Shown: one piece after another, positions 1 to 5,366 of the stretch
Position numbering within the stretch: the first letter of the stretch is position 1
Layout: every line of letters begins with the position of its first letter
DNA from: Pseudomonadota bacterium
Lineage (GTDB): Bacteria; Pseudomonadota; Alphaproteobacteria; Azospirillales; Azospirillaceae
Direction: 5' to 3'
Length of the DNA: 6,222 nucleotides
NCBI GenBank assembly: GCA_023416195.1
Contig: JAEZID010000454.1
Location: forward strand, 1-6,222
The notes under the pieces: generated by a model
Seen by the model: only the letters and a program-made list of their open reading frames with translations
What the model was told of the DNA's origin: nothing
Databases searched by the model: none
Position numbers and translations under genes: made by a program

Positions 1-671
1 AGCACCCGCGCGCATTCCGCCAGCGTCGCCCCGGTGGTCAGCACGTCGTCCACCAGAACGACGCGCTTGCCCGCCACCCGGCCGGCAGCCCCGTTCTTCA
101 GCTGGAACGCGCCCTTGACGTTGCGCCGCCTCCCGCCGCGATCCAGCCCGCCCTGGCTGGGCGTGGCGCGGCGGCGGACCAGCAGGTCCGGCACCACCGC
201 CACCTTGGCGCGCCGGCCCGCCGCCTGGGCCAAAAGCGCCGCCTGGTTGTAGCGGCGCTTGAACAGGCGCCAGCGGTGCAGCGGCACCGGGACCAGCAGG
301 TCGGCCTCGGCCAGCAGGTCGGAGCCGGCGCGCGCCAGCCACGCGCCGTAGGCGTCGGCGGCGTGGATGCGGTCGCCGTGCTTGAAGCCCAGCACCAGCG
401 GCCGGCTGCCGTCGTCGTAGACCAGCACCGCGCGGGCGCGGGCGAAGGGCGGCGGTTCCGCCATGCAGGCGCCGCACAGCACTTCTCCGGGTATGGCGAA
501 CTCGAAGGGCAGGCCGCAGCAGGCGCACAGCGGCGGCGCGATGAAGGTCAGCCCGCCCCAGCAGGCGGGGCACAGGCCGCCCTGCCGGTCCACCGACGCG
601 CCGCAGGCGAGGCAACGCGGCGGCAGCAGGGCGTCCAGGATCATCGTCGCGGCGCGGGCCAGTGCGGTCAC
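1..671 (-). CDS. comF: ComF family phosphoribosyltransferase-like protein, C-terminus cut by window edge
   Basis: Reading leftward from a GTG at 671, the frame is open to the window edge (223 codons). The N-terminus carries CxxC pairs at residues 20/23 and 34/37 and further cysteines at 49, 51/52 and 66/69, which fits the zinc-ribbon start of ComF proteins. The type I phosphoribosyltransferase PRPP-binding loop (VDDVLTTGAT) lies at residues 207-216. The family normally runs to about 230-260 residues, so only a short tail is missing. The GTG start is preceded by AGGG about 8 nt upstream and lies 10 bp after the fliQ-like stop, which suggests co-transcription. An ATG at codon 10 is the alternative start. 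ComF proteins are linked to DNA uptake in naturally competent bacteria, but homologues are widespread in non-competent ones, where the role is unclear. Confidence 0.93.
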   Translation of the reverse strand, partial: MTALARAATMILDALLPPRCLACGASVDRQGGLCPACWGGLTFIAPPLCACCGLPFEFAIPGEVLCGACMAEPPPFARARAVLVYDDGSRPLVLGFKHGDRIHAADAYGAWLARAGSDLLAEADLLVPVPLHRWRLFKRRYNQAALLAQAAGRRAKVAVVPDLLVRRRATPSQGGLDRGGRRRNVKGAFQLKNGAAGRVAGKRVVLVDDVLTTGATLAECARV

Positions 672-681
672 GGCGCGATCC

Positions 682-948
682 CTAGTTCAGGGAGGCGATT
701 CGTTCGAAGATGACCAGCGTGTAGTCGCGCAGCGCGATGTAGATCGCCGGCCCGGTGACGAACAGGACCGCCAGCGTCGCGAAGATCTTCAAATCCTGCT
801 GCAACGTCTGCTCGTTGATCTGGGTCACCTGCTGGAAGATGGTCAGGATGAGGCCCAGGGTGGTGGTGATGGCCAGCGCCGGCAAGGTGATCTTGATGAT
901 GACGATCAGCGCCTCGTAACTGACGGTGATGGCTTCCTCGATGCCCAT
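682..948 (-). CDS. FliQ/SctS-family type III export apparatus membrane protein (orphan)
   Basis: This 88-residue protein is the usual size for FliQ/SctS. It has two hydrophobic segments (about residues 12-37 and 54-73) joined by the family's signature loop, QQVTQINEQTL at 39-49. FliQ (flagella) and SctS (injectisomes) form part of the membrane-embedded export gate with FliP/SctR and FliR/SctT. The TQINE wording is FliQ-like, while EQTL recalls SctS, so I leave the symbol blank. The usual FxPKI after the loop reads QQDLKI here, which is atypical. ATG at 948 is chosen because GGGAG lies 8 nt upstream; a TTG six bases further up is less likely. No fliP, fliR or flhB is adjacent: comF lies downstream and a divergent methyltransferase upstream. 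Confidence 0.85.
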   Translation of the reverse strand: MGIEEAITVSYEALIVIIKITLPALAITTTLGLILTIFQQVTQINEQTLQQDLKIFATLAVLFVTGPAIYIALRDYTLVIFERIASLN

Positions 949-970
949 GCGCAAGGCTCCCGCGACGTTT

Positions 971-1003
971 GGCGAAGCCTAGCACAAGGCACCGCTATTC
1001 GCC
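971..1003. repeat. Nested inverted repeats in the divergent fliQ-like/methyltransferase intergenic region
   Basis: GGCGAA (971-976) pairs with TTCGCC (998-1003). Immediately inside the left arm, GCCT (977-980) pairs with AGGC (987-990). The element sits between two divergent genes, where an operator would be expected. The arms are short and could occur by chance in GC-rich DNA. Confidence 0.25.
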
Positions 1004-1008
1004 GACCG

Positions 1009-1036
1009 TTGTAGCCCCTGCGCGCTGGGCTATATT
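1009..1036 (+). promoter_or_regulatory. Probable sigma-70-type promoter of the methyltransferase gene
   Basis: A TTGTAG box (1009-1014) and a TATATT box (1031-1036) are separated by 16 bp. The expected start point, 6-7 bp after the -10 box, falls at about 1043, the A of the ATG. No Shine-Dalgarno sequence precedes that ATG, so the transcript may be leaderless. Support is sequence only. Confidence 0.5.
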
Positions 1037-1042
1037 GCGGAC

Positions 1043-1927
1043 ATGACGACCTCCGACAGCATGACCGTTTTCGACCGTGCGCTCGTCCGCCGCCGCCGCG
1101 ACCGCGCCGTCCCCGCCTTCGCCGAGCACGCCTTCCTGTTCGAAGAGGTGGCCGACCGCCTCGCCGACCGGCTGGAGGACGTGGTCCGCCCCTTCCCCAT
1201 GGCGCTCGACCTCGGCAGCCATGACGGCGCGATGGGCCGCGTCCTGACGGGGCGCAAGGGCATCGAGCGCCTGATCGCCTGCGACCTGTCGCCGGCCTTC
1301 GCCCACAAGGCCGGGCCGCCGGCCGTCGCGGCGGACGAGGAGTTCCTGCCCTTCGCGCCGGAAACCTTCGATCTGGTGGTCAGCAACCTCAGCCTTCACT
1401 GGGTCAACGACCTGCCGGGGGCGCTGGTGCAGGTGCGCCAGGCGCTGAAACCGGACGGCTTCTTCTGCGCGGCCATGCTGGGCGGCGAGACGCTGCTGGA
1501 GCTGCGCCGCTGCCTGTACGAGGCGGAGATGGAGGTGTCCGGCGGCGTGTCGCCGCGCGTCTCGCCCTTCGCGGAAATCCGCGACATCGGCGGGCTGATG
1601 CAGCGCGCCGGCTTCGCCCTGCCGGTGGTGGACAGCGACGTGCTGACCGTCACCTACTCCGACGCCTTCAAGCTGATGCGCGACCTGCGCGGCATGGGGG
1701 AGACGAACGCCGTTCTGGCCCGCCGCAAGGTGCCGGCCACCCGCGCCCTGCTGTTCGAGGCGGCGCGGCGCTACGCCGAGCAGTACGCCGAACCGGACGG
1801 GCGCATCCACGCCACCTTCCAGGTGCTGTATCTGGCCGGCTGGTCGCCGCACGAAAGCCAGCAGCAGCCGCTGAAGCCCGGCTGCGGCCAGATTCCGCTG
1901 GGCGAGGCCCTCAAGAGCGTCAGGTAA
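1043..1927 (+). CDS. SAM-dependent class I methyltransferase, NDUFAF5/BioC-like
   Basis: The 294-residue protein has a Rossmann-type SAM-binding fold. Motif I (ALDLGSHDG) is at residues 54-62, the acidic residue ending strand 2 is probably D81, strand 4 is FDLVVSNLSLHWVND at 109-123, and an LKPDGFF motif follows. The N-terminal FDRALVRRRRDRA (10-22) and the C-terminal GWSPHESQQQPLKPG are hallmarks of alphaproteobacterial homologues of mitochondrial NDUFAF5. Human NDUFAF5 modifies an arginine of complex I subunit NDUFS7 during assembly; BioC is the related biotin-pathway enzyme. The NDUFAF5 features make the complex I link more likely, but the bacterial substrate is not established here. The start may be ATG 1043 (leaderless) or ATG 1061 (residue 7), where family similarity begins; neither has a clear ribosome binding site. 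The 3' end overlaps the convergent SafE-like gene by 8 bp. Confidence 0.9.
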   Translation: MTTSDSMTVFDRALVRRRRDRAVPAFAEHAFLFEEVADRLADRLEDVVRPFPMALDLGSHDGAMGRVLTGRKGIERLIACDLSPAFAHKAGPPAVAADEEFLPFAPETFDLVVSNLSLHWVNDLPGALVQVRQALKPDGFFCAAMLGGETLLELRRCLYEAEMEVSGGVSPRVSPFAEIRDIGGLMQRAGFALPVVDSDVLTVTYSDAFKLMRDLRGMGETNAVLARRKVPATRALLFEAARRYAEQYAEPDGRIHATFQVLYLAGWSPHESQQQPLKPGCGQIPLGEALKSVR

Positions 1928-2690
1928 CGATCATCCGCCACGCCATCCAGCCGAGCACCCCGGCGTTCACCACCATGATCGCCGGGGCCGCCCGCGCCAC
2001 CGCCGTCCGCCACGCGCGGCCGGCGAGATGGCCGGCAAGGCCGACCGCCAGCAGGCTGGGGATGGTGCCGAGCACAAAGGCCAGCATGCCGAGCGCGCCG
2101 GTCAGCGCGTTGCCGCTGGCCGCCGCCACCGCGACGGCGCCATACAGCAGACCGCAGGGAATGAAGCCCAGTGCGAGGCCGAGGCCGTAGCCGCGCCAGC
2201 CCGTGGGGTTGCCGAACAGCGGCCTCGCCCAGCGCGACACCCGCTCGCCCCACCAGCGCTGGAAGGCGCCGTCGAATTTGGGCAGCCACGCCGACACGCC
2301 CTTGACCGCGTAGGCCAGGAAGAACAGCGCCGCGAAGGCCAGCAGCGCCACCGACACCCATTTCAGCCCCGGCAGCGCCCCGACATGACCGGCGACCGAC
2401 GCCGCGACCGCGCCGATCAGCGCGTAGGTCGTGCCGCGCCCGAGATGATAAGGCAGCACCGCCGCCCCGGCGAGGCGGTGGAACTCGCTCATCCGCGAGG
2501 CGGGAACCTGTTCGAGGCGCGCGGTGACCTGGGCCAGCACGAAGGGGCCGCACATGCCCGCGCAATGGGTGGTGCCGCCGACCAGCCCCGCCGTCAGCAG
2601 GGCCAGCAGCAGCCCGCCGTCGCGGTCGATGACCACGGCGCACTGGTTCAGGCCGGCTTCCAGCAGCGTCAGGGCCGAATGGGCGTCCAA
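1920..2690 (-). CDS. SafE/TauE-type integral membrane protein (DsbD_2-like, COG2836 type)
   Basis: This 256-residue polytopic membrane protein has about six hydrophobic segments arranged as two related halves. Each half carries a cysteine motif in a membrane segment: HCAGMCGP at residues 42-49 and GFIPCGLLYG at 175-184. These mark the DsbD-transmembrane-like family often annotated 'sulfite exporter TauE/SafE' or 'urease accessory UreH-like'. Members are frequently found beside cbb3-oxidase assembly genes, and a metal (copper) or thiol role has been suspected; sulfite export is not supported by anything seen here. The start is a TTG at 2690 with GGAG 7 nt upstream. An in-frame TAA lies 27 nt upstream of the TTG and no ATG occurs early in the frame, so TTG is favoured over the GTG codons near residue 19. 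The stop codon overlaps the end of the convergent methyltransferase gene. Confidence 0.85.
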   Translation of the reverse strand: MDAHSALTLLEAGLNQCAVVIDRDGGLLLALLTAGLVGGTTHCAGMCGPFVLAQVTARLEQVPASRMSEFHRLAGAAVLPYHLGRGTTYALIGAVAASVAGHVGALPGLKWVSVALLAFAALFFLAYAVKGVSAWLPKFDGAFQRWWGERVSRWARPLFGNPTGWRGYGLGLALGFIPCGLLYGAVAVAAASGNALTGALGMLAFVLGTIPSLLAVGLAGHLAGRAWRTAVARAAPAIMVVNAGVLGWMAWRMIVT

Positions 2691-2715
2691 GGCGGCACTC
2701 CGGGTGAGAGACCGC

Positions 2716-2727
2716 CCTTATATAAGG
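2716..2727. promoter_or_regulatory. 12-bp perfect palindrome CCTTATATAAGG upstream of the SafE-like gene
   Basis: The palindrome is AT-centred in otherwise GC-rich DNA and lies about 25 bp upstream of the TTG start on the minus strand. Its TATATAAG core could serve as a -10 region or an operator. I could not find a convincing -35 box at the right spacing. Confidence 0.4.
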
Positions 2728-2753
2728 CAACGCCGTGGATTCGCCTATGACCT

Positions 2754-2787
2754 GGGTCAAAGGCAGGGGTCAAAGGGTGGGCAAAGG
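2754..2787. repeat. Three direct repeats of GGGTCAAAGG type in the SafE-like gene upstream region
   Basis: Perfect copies of GGGTCAAAGG lie at 2754-2763 and 2767-2776 (13-bp period), and a copy lacking the T (GGGCAAAGG) lies at 2779-2787. An adjoining TGACC-TG-GGTCA inverted repeat covers 2748-2759. On the minus strand the copies read CCTTTGACCC, about 65-100 bp upstream of the SafE-like start. That spacing suits an activator site or iterated operator. Confidence 0.4.
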
Positions 2788-2801
2788 GGCCTTTCAGCCC
2801 C
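2786..2801 (-). terminator. Weak hairpin overlapping the stop codon of the stress-protein gene
   Basis: On the minus strand GGGGC and GCCCC flank a 6-nt loop containing the TGA stop, and only three T residues follow. It might slow or end transcription, but it is poor as an intrinsic terminator. Read-through into the SafE-like gene cannot be excluded. Confidence 0.25.
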
Positions 2802-3408
2802 CCGACCCCGTCTGCTGCACCTCGTGCACCTCGACCGGCTGGGCGGCGTGACGGTTCATGATCTCCTGCGCCAGCCGCTCGCGCTCGGCGTCGGCGAGGT
2901 TCACCCACAGCAGAATGCCGCCCTTGTCCAGATGCTGGAGCATCGGTTCGTTGCGCTTGTCGGTCAGCCATTGCGACATGACCGAACCAAGGGCGCCGCC
3001 CCCCGCGCCGGCCGCCGCAGCCGCAGCAGCCGCCGCCAGCGCCGTGCCGCCGGTCGCCAGCACGGCGCCGGTCGCCAGGATCGCGCCGACATAGGCGGGG
3101 AAACCGGCCGCCACGCCCTTGATGCTGCCCGTGTCCTCCGGCGAGACGTAGGACTGGCGCGGCGCGTTGGGGTCGTGCGCCACATCCTCCACATGGTCCG
3201 GAACGTGGCCCAGATGGTCCTGAATGGTCTGGTCGTTGGCCAGCACGCTCAGCTCGTGCCGCTGGAAGCCGGCCAGGGACAGCTCGTCGATGGCCCTTTG
3301 CAGGGCGTCGCGGCTGGCGAAGATGCCCACCGCCTCGCGGACGGTGCCGCGCGTGGCGGTGGAAGCGGCGTCGGAATGGGTACGGTTCACATCGCTGTCG
3401 AATGACAT
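2794..3408 (-). CDS. YflT-like general stress protein with glycine/alanine-rich membrane segment
   Basis: The 204-residue product has a polar N-terminus. Residues about 26-57 (AVGIFASRDALQRAIDELSL and following) resemble the heat-induced YflT / general stress protein 17M domain. A hydrophobic Gly/Ala region follows at about 94-142, with nine consecutive alanines (125-133) and a GAGGGALGS glycine-zipper-like stretch. The C-terminal part (about 143-204) has WL-DKR and KGGILLWVNL elements as in bacterial proteins of this type. The protein may insert in or associate with the inner membrane; its molecular function is unknown. ATG 3408 is chosen because GGGGAG lies 6 nt upstream; the frame stays open further up but without similarity. 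It lies 59 bp downstream of cydP on the same strand, so co-transcription is possible. The ribosome binding site is part of a hairpin, described separately. Confidence 0.75.
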   Translation of the reverse strand: MSFDSDVNRTHSDAASTATRGTVREAVGIFASRDALQRAIDELSLAGFQRHELSVLANDQTIQDHLGHVPDHVEDVAHDPNAPRQSYVSPEDTGSIKGVAAGFPAYVGAILATGAVLATGGTALAAAAAAAAAGAGGGALGSVMSQWLTDKRNEPMLQHLDKGGILLWVNLADAERERLAQEIMNRHAAQPVEVHEVQQTGSGG

Positions 3409-3414
3409 GTCGCT

Positions 3415-3432
3415 CTCCCCTGTTGCGGGGAG
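3415..3432 (-). promoter_or_regulatory. Hairpin sequestering the Shine-Dalgarno of the stress-protein gene
   Basis: On the minus strand CTCCCC-gcaaca-GGGGAG forms a perfect 6-bp stem with a 6-nt loop. Its 3' arm is the Shine-Dalgarno sequence, 6 nt before the ATG at 3408. A second stem, CCCGG-N5-CCGGG (3436-3450), lies just upstream, and an upstream CCTCCCCC tract could also pair with the Shine-Dalgarno. Such a leader could limit translation until melted or bound; this is inference from structure. Confidence 0.4.
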
Positions 3433-3467
3433 TAACCCGGAACGGCCGGGGGAGGTTCCGCTGACGC

Positions 3468-3617
3468 TTACGGGCGCGCGGAAGCGGCCGGTGCGGGCGG
3501 AACGGCGCCGCGCGGTTCCGGCATGGCGCCGAAGAACCACCACATGCCGAGCGCGATCAGCGCGAACTTCACCGCCAGGAACAGCGCGATGTGACGGGCA
3601 AGCGGGTTGCGGAACAT
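3468..3617 (-). CDS. cydP: Small single-span membrane peptide, CydP-like cytochrome oxidase small subunit
   Basis: The 49-residue protein begins MFRNPLARHIALFLAVKFAL, has one hydrophobic helix (about residues 9-33) ending in ALGMWWFFG, and a Pro/Ala-rich tail. The pattern of N-terminal basic residues, a lysine inside the helix and a WWxF end matches the small family annotated 'cytochrome oxidase putative small subunit CydP'. That family is thought to accompany terminal oxidases; no oxidase gene lies in this window. The ATG at 3617 has an excellent AAGGAG 8 nt upstream. A longer in-frame extension up to 3704 lacks similarity and is rejected. The gene is divergent from the ankyrin-protein gene and upstream of the stress-protein gene. 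Assignment rests on recalled family pattern and could be wrong given the short length. Confidence 0.7.
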   Translation of the reverse strand: MFRNPLARHIALFLAVKFALIALGMWWFFGAMPEPRGAVPPAPAASARP

Positions 3618-3727
3618 GGGACGGGCTCCTTCGCCCGCTTTGTCGCGCCGCCTTCCTGCGGTTGCAAGAGCCGTTTGAAGGCCCGGCTGGTCAAGCCTAT
3701 CCACTTCTGGCTAGTATCCGGCGCAAA

Positions 3728-3754
3728 CCGTGAATGATCCGGCCCGTGAATGAT
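3728..3754. repeat. Direct repeat CCGTGAATGAT x2, upstream of the ankyrin-protein gene
   Basis: Identical 11-bp copies lie at 3728-3738 and 3744-3754, a period of 16 bp, in the 156-bp divergent region between cydP and the ankyrin gene. They end 19 bp before the chosen start codon. A regulator site or a small duplication would both explain them. The remainder of this intergenic region shows only a poor promoter-like pair. Confidence 0.4.
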
Positions 3755-3773
3755 GCGGAAGGAATCCCGAGCC

Positions 3774-4337
3774 ATGAAACGGCTGTTGCTGCTGGGCCTG
3801 CTGGCCCTGGGCCTGAACGTGACCGCGCACGCCCCCGCGCGTGCCCAGGTCAGCCTGTTCGACAACCCGTCGATGATGAAGGCCGTCACGTCGAACGACA
3901 CAAAGACCCTGCGCATGCTGCTGCTGAAGGGCGAGAACCCGAACCAGACGGACATCAACGGCAAGACCGCTCTGCTGCTCGCCATCGGCGCCGGCAACTC
4001 GGACATGGCCAAGATGCTGCTGGACAGCGGGGCCAACGTCAACCGCGCCGACAAGGCGGGCAACACGCCGTTGCATTACGCGGTCGATGCGAACGACCCC
4101 GGCTTGCTGGATCTGCTGCTGGGCAAGGGCGCCAAGGTGGACCAGGACAACCGCGAGGGCATCACCCCGCTGATGTCGGCGGCGCGCGGCGGCCGTCCCG
4201 ATCTGGTCGACCGGCTGCTGAAGGCCGGAGCCAAGCCCGACCGTTCCGACTTCACCGGCCGCACCGCGCTGAGCTGGGCGCAGGACGGCCGCAATGCCCG
4301 CGTCGTCGCCCTGCTGCGTCAGGCCGGGGCTCGCTGA
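3774..4337 (+). CDS. Exported ankyrin-repeat protein
   Basis: The 187-residue protein starts with a signal peptide: KR, a Leu/Gly-rich core at residues 4-16, and a likely cleavage after ARA (22-24), so the product is probably periplasmic. The mature part is almost entirely ankyrin repeats, about five units: roughly 33-62, 63-95, 96-128, 129-161 and 162-187. Each has variants of G-TPLxxA followed by LLxxGAxxxxxD. Ankyrin repeats bind proteins and no catalytic domain is present. ATG 3774 is preferred because AAGGA lies 10 nt upstream and it places the signal peptide at the N-terminus; ATG 3750 would add eight residues and has no ribosome binding site. The CbiB-like gene begins 10 bp after the stop, which suggests one operon. 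The partner is unknown. Confidence 0.88.
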   Translation: MKRLLLLGLLALGLNVTAHAPARAQVSLFDNPSMMKAVTSNDTKTLRMLLLKGENPNQTDINGKTALLLAIGAGNSDMAKMLLDSGANVNRADKAGNTPLHYAVDANDPGLLDLLLGKGAKVDQDNREGITPLMSAARGGRPDLVDRLLKAGAKPDRSDFTGRTALSWAQDGRNARVVALLRQAGAR

Positions 4338-4347
4338 GGCAACGATC

Positions 4348-5343
4348 ATGGTCGGCACGGCGCTCGGCGGTCAGACATTCAACGAGCTGGGGCCTCTGTT
4401 TCTCCTGCTGCTGGCGCTGGTCATCGACGCCGCCGTCGGCGACTGGATCGCCCGCGCCCTGCCCGACCCGGCGGCGCTGGCGCAACGCTTTTGCGCCTGG
4501 GCCGACAAGCGCCTGAACCGCGTCGAGCGCGGCAAGACGGCACGGCTGCTGCGCGGGACCCTGGTCGTGCTGGTCCTGCTGCTGGCCGCCGTCCTGATCG
4601 GGCTGGCGGTCGAATGGATCGGCGCGCAAAGCCGGGGCTGGGCCGTCGAGCTTGTCGTGCTGCTCGCCACCCTGCGCGGACGGGCGGCTTGGGTCCGCGT
4701 GCGCGCGGTGCGCCGGGCCTTGGAAAAGGGTGGCGCGTCGGCGGGGCAGGAGGCCGTTGCCCCCCTCACCCGCCGGCACGCCTTCAGCCTGGATGAACAC
4801 GGCATCGCCCGCGCCGCTATCGAGGCCGCCGCGAAGTCCTTCGCCCGCAAGGTCGTGGCCCCGGTGTTCGCCTACGCGCTGCTCGGCGTGCCGGGCCTGC
4901 TGGTTTGGACGGTGGTCGCGGGGGCCGACGCGGCGTTGGGCAACCCCGGCGTCCGGCACGAGCGTTTCGGCCTGACCGCCGCGCGGCTGGACGACGCGCT
5001 GAACGCCATTCCCGTGCGGCTGGCCGGGCTGCTGCTGGCGCTGGCCGCGCCCTTCGCGGGGGCGAGCCTGGGCGGAGCCGGCCGGACGATGCTGCGCGAC
5101 GGCGGCAAGTCCGCCTCCTTCAACATGGGCTGGCCGGTCGCCGCCATGGCCGGCGCGCTGGGTCTGTCGCTGGGCGGCCCGCACCGGGACGGCGGCGTGG
5201 TCATCACCGAACCCTGGATCGGCGACGGCCGCGCCCGCGCGGTGCCGGCGGACATCGGGAAGGCGCTGGCGGTCTATGCCGTGGCCGGACTGATGCTGAT
5301 CGGGCTGGTGGCGCTGCTGATGTGGGGGATCGCGGCGATCTGA
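4348..5343 (+). CDS. CbiB/CobD-family membrane protein, divergent at conserved sites
   Basis: The 331-residue, multi-spanning membrane protein aligns by eye with adenosylcobinamide-phosphate synthase (CbiB/CobD), which attaches aminopropanol phosphate to adenosylcobyric acid. Retained features are D27 and GD31-32 near the N-terminus, VVAPVFAYALLGVPG at 169-183, FG-AARLDD-N-IPxRL at 207-225, GWP-AAMAGALG at 261-272 and EPWIGD at 288-293. Several canonical motifs are altered: EN..D becomes KS..R (163-167), NTLDSMVGY becomes AGADAALGN (191-199), SPN..WxE becomes SFN..WPV (257-264), and the usual HP after the first helix is DP (40-41). True activity is therefore doubtful, and it may be a paralogue with another role. 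Start ATG 4348 has GAGG 8 nt upstream. No other cobalamin gene is in the window. A terminator lies about 175 bp downstream. Confidence 0.82.
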   Translation: MVGTALGGQTFNELGPLFLLLLALVIDAAVGDWIARALPDPAALAQRFCAWADKRLNRVERGKTARLLRGTLVVLVLLLAAVLIGLAVEWIGAQSRGWAVELVVLLATLRGRAAWVRVRAVRRALEKGGASAGQEAVAPLTRRHAFSLDEHGIARAAIEAAAKSFARKVVAPVFAYALLGVPGLLVWTVVAGADAALGNPGVRHERFGLTAARLDDALNAIPVRLAGLLLALAAPFAGASLGGAGRTMLRDGGKSASFNMGWPVAAMAGALGLSLGGPHRDGGVVITEPWIGDGRARAVPADIGKALAVYAVAGLMLIGLVALLMWGIAAI

Positions 5344-5366
5344 TGTCGATCACGTCCACGCGAAGA

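Noticed and set aside
995..1852. Long open frame antisense to the methyltransferase gene (285 codons, minus)
   Set aside because: Rich in Arg, Gly, Ala, His and Gln as expected from a GC-rich shadow frame; no recognisable motif, whereas the plus strand has clear SAM-methyltransferase motifs.
2028..3405. Plus-strand open frames across the SafE-like and stress-protein genes
   Set aside because: Low-complexity Arg/Gln/Gly-rich translations opposite well-supported minus-strand genes.
3436..3450. CCCGG-N5-CCGGG hairpin as a terminator of cydP
   Set aside because: Only a 5-bp stem and no T-tract in either direction; more plausible as leader structure of the stress-protein gene.
3675..3703. Promoter TTGAAG-17-TATCCA for the ankyrin operon
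   Set aside because: Correct spacing but a poor -10 match; not enough to call a promoter.
3618..3704. N-terminal extension of the CydP-like peptide
   Set aside because: The added residues are polar and unlike the family, while the internal ATG at 3617 has an AAGGAG ribosome binding site.
4252..5184. Long open frame antisense to the cbiB-like gene (310 codons, minus)
   Set aside because: Composition is typical of a GC-rich shadow frame and no domain is visible; the sense frame has membrane segments and CbiB motifs.
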